This document shows, piece by piece, positions 54,696-63,793 of a stretch of DNA of 64,000 nucleotides. Position 1 is the first letter of the stretch, and each line of letters begins with the position of its first letter. Position numbers and translations under genes: made by a program. The DNA comes from Jejuia algarum. Its GTDB lineage: Bacteria; Bacteroidota; Bacteroidia; Flavobacteriales; Flavobacteriaceae. Location: assembly GCA_947495775.1 (NCBI GenBank), contig CANMAQ010000003.1, positions 235,747 to 299,746 of the forward strand. The letters run 5' to 3'. Under the pieces are notes generated by a model. The model was not told the DNA's origin. It searched no databases and was given only the letters and a program-made list of their open reading frames with translations.

Positions 54696-55122
54696 AATTC
54701 TAATTTTATATAGTATTGTTAGTGCTAGCCTGTGTTTTTCCCAACAACGCATTACTTGGGAGGATTTAGCTAAAGTAAGTTATACAGAAAAATTCTTTCC
54801 TGTTTACGATACCTCTTTTTTGTATCCAGAATTTTCACCTTCGGTACAGGCTTTAGAAGGGAAGCAGGTCACATTAATAGGCTATTTTTTAAATATTAAT
54901 CCAGAGGAACATTTATACATTTTATCTAAAGGCCCCATGTCTGCTTGCTTTTTTTGCGGACAAGGCGGCCCTGAAACAGCTGTTGAACTTCAATTTTTAA
55001 GCAAACCCAATTTTAAAACCGATGCCATAACTGCTATAACTGGAACATTAAACCTCAATCAAGATGATGTGGCGCATTTCAACTATATTCTTAAAGCTTG
55101 TAAAGGGACTTTGGTTAAATAA
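54685..55122 (+). CDS. Small secreted Cys protein, DUF3299-like
   Basis: A 145-residue protein with signal peptide (ILILYSIVSASLCFSQ). The body has the phrase LEGKQVTLIGYFLNIN followed by MSACFFCGQGGPETAVEL (CxxC at about 91-94), resembling DUF3299-type proteins that carry a LxGKxVxIxGF strand and a Cys/Pro-rich metal site. It overlaps the permease gene by 11 bp and is the last gene of the ABC operon. It is probably periplasmic and metal-binding. Confidence 0.68.
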   Translation: MIHKILILYSIVSASLCFSQQRITWEDLAKVSYTEKFFPVYDTSFLYPEFSPSVQALEGKQVTLIGYFLNINPEEHLYILSKGPMSACFFCGQGGPETAVELQFLSKPNFKTDAITAITGTLNLNQDDVAHFNYILKACKGTLVK

Positions 55123-55632
55123 ATCCATAGTTTAAAGAATAGGGGAGATCTAATCCTTTAGAATGTCTCCTCAAATTAAAACGTATATACATTGTTTACA
55201 CCAAGATGAATAGAAGTTTTTTTTAATACTTTCCATAATTAATTTCGTATTCTAAAATATTATAGTTGGATATAATACGATTATTTAAACTCTCCCTCAA
55301 TAGTTATATCCATTTACTAAAGTAATACATTCATTCACTCATTAGTTTTCAATTTAGTTTAACATGATGTTATGTTTGAAGTGTCAATACTAGTAAAAGA
55401 CAATTTATATCATTAATGATTCTGCAGATTCAAAATGAGACAACCAAAAAATAATTCTATTCAAAAGTGTAAATGGGATTTTTATCTCAATTAAATAATT
55501 AGTACAGATTTATTGTTAAGAATTATTCAAGGTTAAACAAAACTTGAATAATAGAGTAGAAATAGTTTTTACTCCATTATGGCAAGAAAACTATTTACAA
55601 AAAAAGATATAATAATTGATTAAAATAATATT
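55123..55632. other. Intergenic region, 510 bp
   Basis: Very AT-rich. It contains only short frames, for example a 14-codon frame at 55579-55623 (MARKLFTKKDIIID) that I do not call. No repeat or RNA gene is recognised. Confidence 0.5.
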
Positions 55633-55959
55633 ATGGATATTACAAACGGAATAGTAGTACGTGGTTTAAAGAATGAGAATTTAAAACCATTTTCAGGAGA
55701 AATACTAGATAATCACGATAGATTAACCAATGCAAGTGTTAATTGTGCACAAGGTGTTAGTGACGTAAATGCAATCATGAGAGGCATGCCAAATGCTATG
55801 CACAAATACGGATACTGCAAAGTTTCTGTAAAAAAGATAATACAAAAAGGCGGAAGAGTTATCAAAGCTCCTCTAAGAGGTAATCCTAATCATTGTTTAA
55901 TAACTGGTTTGAAATTGAGTATGGCTAATTCTCTATTTAGTAATAAAACAGTTTATTAG
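55633..55959 (+). CDS. Small protein of unknown function
   Basis: A 108-residue protein with no signal peptide. The Cys/His-containing phrases NASVNCAQGVSDVNAIMRGMPNAMHKYGYCKVSVKKI and APLRGNPNHCLITGLKLSMANSLF look like a compact enzyme- or toxin-like domain, but I cannot name a family. It stands alone in an AT-rich accessory region with the next small gene about 260 bp away. There is no obvious partner. Confidence 0.55.
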   Translation: MDITNGIVVRGLKNENLKPFSGEILDNHDRLTNASVNCAQGVSDVNAIMRGMPNAMHKYGYCKVSVKKIIQKGGRVIKAPLRGNPNHCLITGLKLSMANSLFSNKTVY

Positions 55960-56086
55960 AAAGAAATAATTAATCTTTATAAGTACTTAGTTATATCGTG
56001 ATTTTTAATGATTAAAAATCAACAAATTCCTCCAAGTTATTTTATGAAATAGAGCAAAATTGAGTGCAATACTATAAATAATTGTA

Positions 56087-56200
56087 TTGGCTTTTGGTTT
56101 ATCAATGAATAAAAATGGAGCAGAAACCATAGAAATAAACGAACTGGACACACAGTTATTTAAAGTGCAGGTGGCATCTGAAAAACCTTTAAAAGAGTAG
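56087..56200 (+). pseudogene. Possible gene fragment, ~37 codons
   Basis: An open frame from a TTG at 56087 (residues M/LAFGLSMNKNGAETIEINEL...) to TAG at 56200. It reads like a normal peptide end, KVQVASEKPLKE, preceded by the end of a hydrophobic segment. It could be a remnant of a longer protein or a real small protein starting at ATG 56105. Weak evidence. Confidence 0.25.
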
Positions 56201-56223
56201 GATTTTTATTAAAAATTATAATT

Positions 56224-56571
56224 ATGAGTTTAATAGATATAAACGCAGAAATGGATATTACCAAATTTTATGAATTGGCAAGTAAAGATATCGGAAAATT
56301 GCTTGCATCAGCAGGAGTAAATTCAGCTATCATTTATAATGATAGCGGTAAATTAGTTACTTTTAAAGTATATAACTACATAGATACAGTACATTGGATC
56401 GCTGCTCAGAGTGTAAAAGTTGCTAATAGTTATTCTGGAGCAGTAGCGGCATCAGGAGCATTTTTTAAAATTCATCCTGATGGAAAAGCTGATGACGAAT
56501 TCCTTGTGGCACCAAATGAAGCTTATATTTATAGAGGCCCAGGAAAACTTGAACGTGTAGAAAAGAAATAG
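56224..56571 (+). CDS. Small beta-sandwich protein, possibly 'up-regulated in Daf-2'-like
   Basis: A 115-residue protein with no signal peptide. Residues about 30-110 (AIIYNDSGKLVTFKVYNYIDTVHWIAA...VAASGAFFKIHPDGKADDEFLVAPNEAYIYRG) resemble, from memory, the small beta-sandwich domain called 'up-regulated in Daf-2', known in animals and some bacteria. The match is not verified. It ends at a strong terminator. The function of the domain is unknown. Confidence 0.6.
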   Translation: MSLIDINAEMDITKFYELASKDIGKLLASAGVNSAIIYNDSGKLVTFKVYNYIDTVHWIAAQSVKVANSYSGAVAASGAFFKIHPDGKADDEFLVAPNEAYIYRGPGKLERVEKK

Positions 56572-56583
56572 TACGATAAATAT

Positions 56584-56646
56584 ATAATGGCAGATATACA
56601 GATATTCTATTTTAATAAGAGAGTCTTAATCTGCCATTATTTTTCT
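56584..56646 (+). terminator. Terminator after the 115-residue protein gene
   Basis: Perfect 12-bp stem ATAATGGCAGAT (56584-56595) / ATCTGCCATTAT (56629-56640) with a 33-base loop, followed by TTTTCT. Confidence 0.7.
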
Positions 56647-56859
56647 AATACTATTAACTAAATCACTATGAACTCTTATAGTCCATAGGTTTCTATATCT
56701 AAATAAAGTCAGGATTGTGTATTATAATGGTAAAGACTTACTCTTTCTGTCTCGTACTGATGAGTTCGTCATTTCTTTTATAAAAGGCTATTTTATCTAG
56801 TACTAATATTGCTTGTTTAAAATGCGCAAGAGAAAAAAATCATGTATAAGTAGTTAAAT

Positions 56860-57615
56860 TTATAGTGTTTTAAATAAGCTAAAGACTTCTTTTTGTTTTG
56901 ATTTACTTACTGGTATTTTTTTTCCCTCAATAAATAGCAAATTACCTTCAAATGCACTAATAGCATTAATATTTATAATATAACTTCTATGTATTCTTAA
57001 AAAGGGATCTATAGGTAGTAGTTTTTCAAATTTTTTGAGAACAGATGAATAAATAAATTTACCTAGATCAGTATAAATAGTAGTATAATTATTACACGCT
57101 TCTAAAAATTGAATTTCATTTATAGGGACTTTTTCAAAGCGATTTTTCTTTTTAAGAAATAAACTATCCTTTATTTTTAAGACTTTGTTATCTGTATCTT
57201 GAAACTTAGGTGTTTCTAGTAAATTTCCTTCAGGTGTTTTTTTAGAAAAATTAACTAAAGCTAACTCGATGGCAATCCTAATTTGATTGTCATTAAAAGG
57301 CTTTAACAAATAAGCATATGGTTTTACTTTTTTAGCACGTTCAACAAGGTCTTTATCTGCATGAGATGTTAAAAAAATAAAAGGAATTTGATATTTTTCA
57401 TTAACTTCTTTTGCAAGTTCAATACCATCGCGGTCTCCTTTTATCATAATATCCATTAAGAGAATATCTATTTGTTGTGCTTTCTTTAATAAAAGTATGG
57501 CTTTATCAGCACTATCTGCAATGCCTACAATATCATAATTAGCATCACGAAGTCTAAGCGCTATATCTTGAGCTAAAATAGTTTCGTCTTCAACAATGAG
57601 TATACGTATTTTCAT
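56860..57615 (-). CDS. LytTR response regulator
   Basis: A 251-residue regulator. The receiver domain (1-120) has acidic D10, phospho-acceptor D55 in LLMDIMIKGDRDG, and Lys in KPYAYLLKPF (about 108). The LytTR DNA-binding domain (about 150-250) shows KNRFEKVPINEIQFLEACNNYTTIYT and FLRIHRSYIININAI. It is paired with the upstream histidine kinase gene (2 bp gap, same strand). It probably controls surface or secreted products, as LytTR systems often do; its targets are unknown. Confidence 0.9.
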   Translation of the reverse strand: MKIRILIVEDETILAQDIALRLRDANYDIVGIADSADKAILLLKKAQQIDILLMDIMIKGDRDGIELAKEVNEKYQIPFIFLTSHADKDLVERAKKVKPYAYLLKPFNDNQIRIAIELALVNFSKKTPEGNLLETPKFQDTDNKVLKIKDSLFLKKKNRFEKVPINEIQFLEACNNYTTIYTDLGKFIYSSVLKKFEKLLPIDPFLRIHRSYIININAISAFEGNLLFIEGKKIPVSKSKQKEVFSLFKTL

Positions 57616-57617
57616 TA

Positions 57618-59396
57618 TTACAAGTTACTGTTATATCTAAAAATAAAAGACCAATATGTCCCACAGTTATTTTCTGTACTTAGTGTGCCATTTAATTGCT
57701 CTGTTAACGATAAAATTAATTTAAGACCTAAAGAGCCTACTTTGTTTTTTTCTTTTTCTAAAATTCCAATACCATTATCTGAAACTTCCATACGTAAACC
57801 TTCTTTTTTTTCTTCTATTAAAACACGAAGTTTTGGGCTGTTTATCCCATTATAAGCATATTTAATGGCATTAGTTACTAATTCATTTATAATTAATGCT
57901 ATGGGTATAGCTTTATCTACAGCAAGATGAATAGGCGTAATTAAAAATTTAGTTTCTATGGGAATATGATAACTATCGATAAGATTTAAAACAAGTTCTT
58001 CTACATAGTCTTTAACATTAACTTTTGTTTCTATACCTTCTTGATATAATTTTTTATGTACTAAAGATAAAGCTTCCACACGCTCTCTTCCGGAAGCAAT
58101 AATTTGTTTGGCAGACTCTTGAGTTAATGACCCACTTTGTAAGTTTAGTAAGCTAGAAATCATTTGTAAGTTATTTTTAACACGATGGTTTAACTCTTTT
58201 AAAAGTAATGCTTTTTCTTCTTCACGCTTAGATAATTTTATATTTGTTAGTTGTATATGTTTATATAATTTGTATAAGAGATACGATAATACAGCAAATA
58301 ATAAAATGCCAAAAGCTAAACCTATAGCGATGTTTTTTCTATTGGTACTAATTTCATTAATACGTTGTATTTCAGTTTCACGTTTATTAATTTCATACTC
58401 AGATTTTATGTGCTCTATTTTTTTAATATTACCCTTATTTATTAAGCTATCTTGATATATTTGATAAATTTCTTGATAGTTAAACGCTTTTTCGAAGTCT
58501 TTTTTTTCTTTATTTAAAACAACTAGCATTTTACTGAAATCACGAATTTGTTCCTTTAACCCTGTGTTTTTAGCCATTTCAAAAGCTTGTGTTAGTTTAG
58601 CTTCTGCTATGTTATATTTTTTTTCTTTTTTGTGAACTTGTCCAAGTTCTGCTAAATAAATCGATACAGAGTAATAATCTTCAAAATCAGATAAAATGTT
58701 TATCGCTTTATTAAGTTTCATTTTAGCCTCTTTTAATAGGTTTTTTGAAGCGTAAACCATCCCTAAGTTTCCAAAACTATAACCTAAAATAGGTTTATAA
58801 GTACCTTGGTTTAATTTTAAAACTTTTAGGAAAGTACTTTCAGCTTTATTTAAGTTTCCTGATAAACGGTAAACTTCACCTAGATTCACTAATGTTAATA
58901 AATATTTTCTTTTAAAATTAAATCTATTATATATAGTTAAAGATTTTTCTAGGTAATTTAAAGCCCTAGTGTATTCTTTTTCATTTACATAATGGGTTGC
59001 AATTTGTGTGTGTAATGCAGCTTGATTTTCTACTAAGTTAAGCCTTTCATATATGGATAATGACTTGAATATTACTTGTAATGACTTTGTACTATTTCCA
59101 AGCCGCTGTTCTATTGATCCTATTTCTTCTAAAGCACCAGCTTGCCTAATGTCATCCTTTAATTCAATAAAAAGTGTTAATGCTTTTTTTGCAAAATAAA
59201 GAGCACTATCTAATTTAGGATGATAATATGAAATTGTCTCAAACAAAATAGCCTTTTCTGTTATAGATAGATTGTTGCGTTCTAGAACTTTAAGTAAACT
59301 ATCGGTTTTTTTTCTGTTTTGACTAAAACTAACTATTGGATAACATAGTATAAAAAACGTAAGTATTAAGATATGTTTTTCATATTTTTTATTCAT
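57618..59396 (-). CDS. TPR-sensor histidine kinase (HisKA_2 type)
   Basis: A 592-residue protein with signal/anchor N-terminus (ILILTFFILCYPIVSFSQ). About seven TPR-like repeats (about 40-330; phrases such as ALNYLEKSLTIYNRF and AESTFLKVLKLNQ) form the periplasmic sensor. One membrane helix (IAIGLAFGILLFAVLSYLLYKLY, about 353-375) follows. The HisKA_2 domain contains the phospho-acceptor His in LLKELNHRVKNNLQMIS (near 400), and the HATPase has NELVTNAIKYAYNG (N box), SDNGIGI (G1) and GSLGLKLILSL (G2). It phosphorylates the LytTR regulator in the 2-bp-distant gene. The signal is unknown. Confidence 0.9.
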   Translation of the reverse strand: MNKKYEKHILILTFFILCYPIVSFSQNRKKTDSLLKVLERNNLSITEKAILFETISYYHPKLDSALYFAKKALTLFIELKDDIRQAGALEEIGSIEQRLGNSTKSLQVIFKSLSIYERLNLVENQAALHTQIATHYVNEKEYTRALNYLEKSLTIYNRFNFKRKYLLTLVNLGEVYRLSGNLNKAESTFLKVLKLNQGTYKPILGYSFGNLGMVYASKNLLKEAKMKLNKAINILSDFEDYYSVSIYLAELGQVHKKEKKYNIAEAKLTQAFEMAKNTGLKEQIRDFSKMLVVLNKEKKDFEKAFNYQEIYQIYQDSLINKGNIKKIEHIKSEYEINKRETEIQRINEISTNRKNIAIGLAFGILLFAVLSYLLYKLYKHIQLTNIKLSKREEEKALLLKELNHRVKNNLQMISSLLNLQSGSLTQESAKQIIASGRERVEALSLVHKKLYQEGIETKVNVKDYVEELVLNLIDSYHIPIETKFLITPIHLAVDKAIPIALIINELVTNAIKYAYNGINSPKLRVLIEEKKEGLRMEVSDNGIGILEKEKNKVGSLGLKLILSLTEQLNGTLSTENNCGTYWSFIFRYNSNL

Positions 59397-59440
59397 TTAT
59401 ACAGATATGTTATTTTTATGAATAACAAAAGTATTAATGT

Positions 59441-60013
59441 CTAATGTCTAGAAATAATTTTCATTAATGGGTCTATTTTAAAATAATAAATTTTTGAATT
59501 ATATTTCATAGAAATAGTAAGGCTATATGAAATATATGTTACAGTAGCTGTTTTAGATGGTTTCGGTTTGGCTGAATTTATAGTTATTCGACATTTATTG
59601 TTTTTAGGTACAAGACAAAGTGTCCCATCTGGTATAGACAAGATATTAGATTTATCTTTATAATCAAAAATACTCTTCCAAGAATTAAGCGTTATTGTTT
59701 TTTCATCTGGATTTGTTAATGCATTAATATAATCTTTTCCAACATTTGTAATTTCACAAGATATAAAAGAAAAATTTTCTTTTCCTTGTTCTTTATCAAA
59801 GTTAAATCCAATCTCTATAGTTTCACCTTCAGTGAATTCCGAAAAAATAGGCTCATTAATAGTTGTAAAATTGTCTGCTCGTATGGGATCTTTTATAGTT
59901 CCTAAGTTAATCGAACAATTATTTATTGATTCGTAAAGATTAAGGACGTTTAAAGAAAAACTAATTTTACTTACTGTTTTACCTGCGTTTATTTTTTTTA
60001 ATTGAATATTCAT
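59441..60013 (-). CDS. Protein of unknown function near the two-component system
   Basis: A 190-residue protein, all-beta in appearance, no signal peptide, Asn/Lys/Ile-rich. Phrases such as FSLNVLNLYESINNCSINLGTI, SFISCEITNVGKDYIN and LCLVPKNNKCRITI show regularly placed Cys. I do not recognise the family. It is on the same strand 44 bp upstream of the kinase gene and could be co-transcribed. It may be a small inclusion- or spore-like shell protein or an effector; no function is proposed. Confidence 0.55.
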   Translation of the reverse strand: MNIQLKKINAGKTVSKISFSLNVLNLYESINNCSINLGTIKDPIRADNFTTINEPIFSEFTEGETIEIGFNFDKEQGKENFSFISCEITNVGKDYINALTNPDEKTITLNSWKSIFDYKDKSNILSIPDGTLCLVPKNNKCRITINSAKPKPSKTATVTYISYSLTISMKYNSKIYYFKIDPLMKIISRH

Positions 60014-60225
60014 TCTGTTTTATGCTAAGTATTTAATATTTATTATGGTAATATTTTTTTAATAAAGTAAAAGTTTATAATATAAATGACAAAAAATACA
60101 TTTTTAATTGTAAAAAAATAAATCTAAAATCAAATCTATTTACTCAATATATAGTCTGTTTATTCTCACTTTTATTTTCTTAGTCTTAACCTCAAATTTG
60201 GACTAATCATAAAAACATATATAGA

Positions 60226-60297
60226 ATGGCAATAGAATTTAAAAAACGTTACAGCTTCAGAGACAGCTATCCTTATGAATGCTATTACAGAAGATAA
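60226..60297 (+). CDS. Candidate 23-residue peptide gene
   Basis: ATG at 60226 to TAA at 60297 encodes MAIEFKKRYSFRDSYPYE then CYYRR. The stop is 1 bp before a perfect hairpin. A CAAATTTG box (60193-60200), one base off the TAnnTTTG -7 consensus, lies 25 bp upstream of the ATG. The peptide is rich in Tyr/Arg with one Cys. It could be a signal, a RiPP-like precursor, a toxin, or chance. I see no maturase gene nearby. Confidence 0.38.
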   Translation: MAIEFKKRYSFRDSYPYECYYRR

Positions 60298-60298
60298 T

Positions 60299-60325
60299 AC
60301 CGCTGGTGAACAATTCACCAGCGGT
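60299..60325 (+). terminator. Strong hairpin after the peptide gene
   Basis: Perfect 12-bp stem ACCGCTGGTGAA / TTCACCAGCGGT, loop CAA, followed by TAATATAATTA. The GC-rich stem is striking in AT-rich DNA. Without a T tract it may be a terminator, a stability element, or a protein-binding palindrome. Confidence 0.75.
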
Positions 60326-60607
60326 TAATATAATTACACCCCGTTTTGTTATGGAGTAACTAAAGCGTATTCTAGGACTAATACATTTACGAACGAAAAT
60401 TTCGAACATATATATGTGGTTTCTTTTTCTACTATCCTTAAGTTTAGGTTAAAAGATGAAACTTTAACTACAACTAAATTTTGATTTTTTGCTTTAGACT
60501 AGCGAAAAATAATTCAACATACCTATGCGAAATTAGGATCCATGATCGTATAGTTTAAATGACACTAAAAAAGTATTTTCATAGTTTATGGTTTTGAAAA
60601 TTTGCAA

Positions 60608-61720
60608 TTAACGATTTTTTGGTTTTTCACAAGCCTTACTGCCATTTACAGCAAATGTAGTGCGTTTATATCCTGAAGGACAAGTCCAACATTTTCCTGT
60701 TCTAATATCATAAAAGCCTCTGTTACACCCCGTAGATCCTAATTGTTTGGCACGAATAAATTTGGAATTTACTTTTTGAGAACATGCTTTGTTTGAAGTA
60801 ACAGGATGCGTTGTGCGATTGTAACCATTAGGACATTTATAGCATTTTCCGTTTGGATCCCAAAAATACCCTGGGCGGCAATCGGTGCCTAATAAGCCTG
60901 TACCCTTACCTCCAGAAATGGTTTTAGTAAGGAGTTCACCACCAGGTTTTTCGCAAGCATTAGGGCCAGTAACAGCTGCTACTGTTCTTTTGTAACCAGA
61001 AGGGCAACTCCAACATTTTCCAGTACCTATATCATAAACCGAATTGCTACCACAGTTTTTAGGAGTACCTACAGGTGTTGCTTGAGCAAAAACAGGTGCT
61101 ATTGTGTTTACACCTTTTTCAACAATAGTTATACCTTTGTTTATGCCTCGTGTTGTTTCACGCTCGGCCGCATCCGCAGCTTTTTTTATCGTTTTACCAG
61201 TACGAGAAAGGCCCCGTTCTATGTCTTTAATACTATTACCTATTACTTGTACTTCGGCTAAAGAAAGGATGCCTTTAGAATTCATTAATTGTAATTTAAC
61301 GGCGTTAGCTTTTTTATTTACTCTAAATTTTAAAGGGTATTGAATTCCGGGTGAAAACCTATGAATGTTTTTATTGACACGCTCCCATCTCTGACCAGTA
61401 TAAACTGATATTACAAGATTATCTAATCGTTTTTTACAACAGTCGGTTCTATTCCAAATTAATATTTCTTTTATAGTACTATAACCCTCTAAATCTACCC
61501 GCCACCAAGGGTTTAAAGTTCCACCGTCCTTGGTGTGTGTTACCGATTTACTGTTCCAATTGCCGTTGGTATTTCCATCTACGGCCAACCTTGCCAATCC
61601 ATTTGTGCTGTTATAATTACTGGATTGTTTTGCTCTTTTGCCTAAGGCTAGGTTTAACTGTGCATTTACATTACATGTTAGAAAACCTAGACATGTTAAC
61701 ATGATCATTGTTTTTTTCAT
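60608..61720 (-). CDS. Secreted discoidin-like lectin with three Cys-rich repeats
   Basis: A 370-residue exported protein with signal peptide (MKKTMIMLTCLGFLTCNVNA). Residues about 23-168 form an F5/8 type C (discoidin)-like domain: LALGKRAKQSSNYNSTNGLARLAVDGNTNGNW...WWRVDLEGYSTIKEILIWNRTDCC...LAEVQVIG. An Ala/Thr-rich helical linker (about 175-210) follows. Then come three copies of a Cys-rich motif (YDIGTGKCWSCPSGYKRT, FWDPNGKCYKCPNGYNRT, YDIRTGKCWTCPSGYKRT) at about 230, 290 and 345, each ending in ACEKP/ACSQK. The repeats probably bind a glycan or form disulfides. Role: surface adhesion or sugar capture (inference). Confidence 0.8.
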   Translation of the reverse strand: MKKTMIMLTCLGFLTCNVNAQLNLALGKRAKQSSNYNSTNGLARLAVDGNTNGNWNSKSVTHTKDGGTLNPWWRVDLEGYSTIKEILIWNRTDCCKKRLDNLVISVYTGQRWERVNKNIHRFSPGIQYPLKFRVNKKANAVKLQLMNSKGILSLAEVQVIGNSIKDIERGLSRTGKTIKKAADAAERETTRGINKGITIVEKGVNTIAPVFAQATPVGTPKNCGSNSVYDIGTGKCWSCPSGYKRTVAAVTGPNACEKPGGELLTKTISGGKGTGLLGTDCRPGYFWDPNGKCYKCPNGYNRTTHPVTSNKACSQKVNSKFIRAKQLGSTGCNRGFYDIRTGKCWTCPSGYKRTTFAVNGSKACEKPKNR

Positions 61721-62132
61721 GATTTTAATTTTAAATTAAACGTAATAGCTATTTTAGTTCTTTTGAGAGTGATTACGACTATGTGCTTTAGTGCATTTTC
61801 TACTGTACACAAAAATAGGTAGCAGTTATACAGTCAAATAATTTGTTTTTAGTTACGGTGTGAAATTGAGAAATTAGCAACTTGTATTCTTAAAAAATGT
61901 TATAAACGCTTAATATTTATACACGAACTCACAAATTTGAGGAATAAAAGAAAAAACCATACCGCACAATACATAAAAATAAGGATATTTTAAAATGAAA
62001 ACCTCGACACTAAAAATTTAAATAATGGCTAAAAGCTAGTTCTAATGACAGTAGCAAAAGATGAATAACTGTGTATAAAAAATTACTGAGAGCGCATAAT
62101 GGGTTACGAAAAAGCAATACGTATGCGAGCAG
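61721..62132. other. Intergenic region, 412 bp
   Basis: AT-rich. A ParD-like antitoxin would be expected just upstream of the ParE-like gene, but I see only a 15-codon frame (62098-62145, M-G-Y-E-K-A-I-R-M-R-A-D-G-R-L) and no antitoxin. The antitoxin seems lost. Confidence 0.45.
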
Positions 62133-62422
62133 ATGGGCGTTTATAAAGTATCTGGAAAAGCCGAAAATGATCTTGCCAAACTATACGAATATGGAATAGA
62201 AATATTTGGATTAAAACAGGCACAAGACTATTTATTAGGAATACACGATGTCTTTCAAGTTTTATTAGATAATAGCAATCTTGGACGTGATGCTTCAGAA
62301 TTTATAATGTCGTTAAACAGGTTTTCTTACAAATCTCAACCATTTTTTATTTGGCTACAGACATAGATATTTTAATTGTTCGTGTGTTACATCAAAGTAT
62401 GGATTATGATAAGAATTTATAA
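62133..62422 (+). pseudogene. Frameshifted ParE/RelE-family toxin gene
   Basis: The frame from ATG 62133 gives the ParE-like start (MGVYKVSGKAENDLAKLYEYGIEIFGLKQAQDYL) and runs to a premature stop at 62364-62366. Shifting by one base near 62337-62342 (CAACC) restores the family ending TIFYLATDIDILIVRVLHQSMDYDKNL to a TAA at 62420-62422. A single missing A explains both. Without it the toxin core would be about 96 residues, normal for ParE. No antitoxin gene is visible. It is either a true pseudogene or a sequencing error. Confidence 0.75.
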
Positions 62423-62521
62423 CTAAAAATTGTTTGCAGCCCTCGTATTTCTATAAAATTACAGTAAAGCATCAAAGGCATTCTTCAATTTTATGTTATA
62501 AATTTGCAGAAATATTAAAAT

Positions 62522-63121
62522 TTGTTAGAGAAAAGACACCAACTTCCACAAAATCAGTGTACAAATACCGATTATTTTATTTATTGTTTAGAAGCGGTTG
62601 ATGCTATTGAAACACATACCGTTACCGACACACAAAAAAACCTAGAACAATTAACCCTAGAATATGGCGTAGCTAGTATTTATAACACTTGTGACACCAT
62701 TGAAGGTTTAGAATCTAGCTTAAATACATTAGTCTTAGACGATCATAATTTTACAAATTATGAAATTATCTACATGATCATATCAGGAGAAGCTAATAGC
62801 ATTTGTATCAATAATTATTACTACAGTTTTCAAGAACTAGCAGAACTATTTGAAGGCAAACTAGCAGGGAAAATTTTACATTTTTCGAATGCTAAAGTCT
62901 TAGATTTAGATGCAGAAGACGCACAATATTTTATAGATATCACTAATGCAAGGGCTGTCTCAGGCTACGGTTTCGCATATAACGGTGTGAGTAGTGCAAA
63001 TTTAGATAAAGCATTCTTTAACTTATTTAAAGAAGATGATGATATGTTAGCTGTTGTAGAAGCGTTGCATAAAAAATATTATAAGGCCTGTAAATTACTT
63101 GATTTTAGATTGTACTATTGA
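62522..63121 (+). CDS. DUF6642-like protein (CHAT-like fold)
   Basis: A 199-residue protein. The stretch IIYMIISGEANSICINNYYYSFQELAELFEGKLAGKILHFSNAKVLDLDAEDAQYFIDITNARAVSGYG (about 82-150) recalls the DUF6642 group, caspase/CHAT-like in pattern with a His after the IIY strand. Here the position expected for a catalytic His (ISGEAN) has no His, and no Cys follows in LHFSNAK, so it is probably inactive. The start is TTG 62522, with no better ATG before the domain. It stands alone. Confidence 0.6.
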   Translation: MLEKRHQLPQNQCTNTDYFIYCLEAVDAIETHTVTDTQKNLEQLTLEYGVASIYNTCDTIEGLESSLNTLVLDDHNFTNYEIIYMIISGEANSICINNYYYSFQELAELFEGKLAGKILHFSNAKVLDLDAEDAQYFIDITNARAVSGYGFAYNGVSSANLDKAFFNLFKEDDDMLAVVEALHKKYYKACKLLDFRLYY

Positions 63122-63280
63122 GGTTTAATGCTAGCGTGTTAGCTTTGTTGATTTTAGCTTCAACCCCTGGATAATCTAATATTAAAAATGTAATGGAATA
63201 CGCTTTGCCCGAAGTGACGATAGGAGCGAAGTGGGAATGTGTGTGGAATAGGATTTTAGTTAAAGTGTTATAGAGGAAGC

Positions 63281-63793
63281 TTAAACCAATTTTTTAACCC
63301 TTTTAATAGTATTTAGTACCCCTAAAATAATAATGCTACAACCGATAATTAATTCTAGCCACCAAAAGAAATCATTATTTCTAAAAAGAATTATAGCTAT
63401 TCTAAGCATTAGATAAGCCATTAATAAATAATTAATTATAGTTTTATTCTTTTCTTTTATAGCAAAATAAATAAGATTGCTAAGTATTAACAATACACTA
63501 ATTATAATCGTTTCCGCATTGTAAGACCAGTGTATTACACGCATTAGTAAGGACATAATTAAAATAGCGCTAAGTATCCAACCAAAAATCCCAGGATATT
63601 GTTTTTTTATTAATGAGCTTTCTATAAAACATATAAGTACCACTAAAACCAATTTTATATTGGTTTTAGGAATCATACTAAAATTTATAGTATCAGTTTG
63701 TATGACACTAAACAATATAGCATTTATCAAACTTGGTATATAGACCAAGCTAAAGAGAATTGTAATAATTAATATATATGTGTTCCTAGACAA
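63281..63793 (-). CDS. Membrane protein of unknown function
   Basis: A 170-residue protein with about five hydrophobic helices (about 5-30, 43-65, 70-88, 92-110, 117-160) and short loops. No known signature. It is a solitary gene in an AT-rich region near the window end. Confidence 0.6.
   Translation of the reverse strand: MSRNTYILIITILFSLVYIPSLINAILFSVIQTDTINFSMIPKTNIKLVLVVLICFIESSLIKKQYPGIFGWILSAILIMSLLMRVIHWSYNAETIIISVLLILSNLIYFAIKEKNKTIINYLLMAYLMLRIAIILFRNNDFFWWLELIIGCSIIILGVLNTIKRVKKLV

Larger units (their letters stand above)
60014..60607. other. Intergenic region, 594 bp, with peptide gene and hairpin
   Basis: Very AT-rich. It carries a 23-codon frame (60226-60297) and a perfect 12-bp hairpin (60299-60325). 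The remainder shows no gene. Confidence 0.55.

Noticed and set aside
55579..55623. 14-codon frame MARKLFTKKDIIID
   Set aside because: Too short to support without conservation data.
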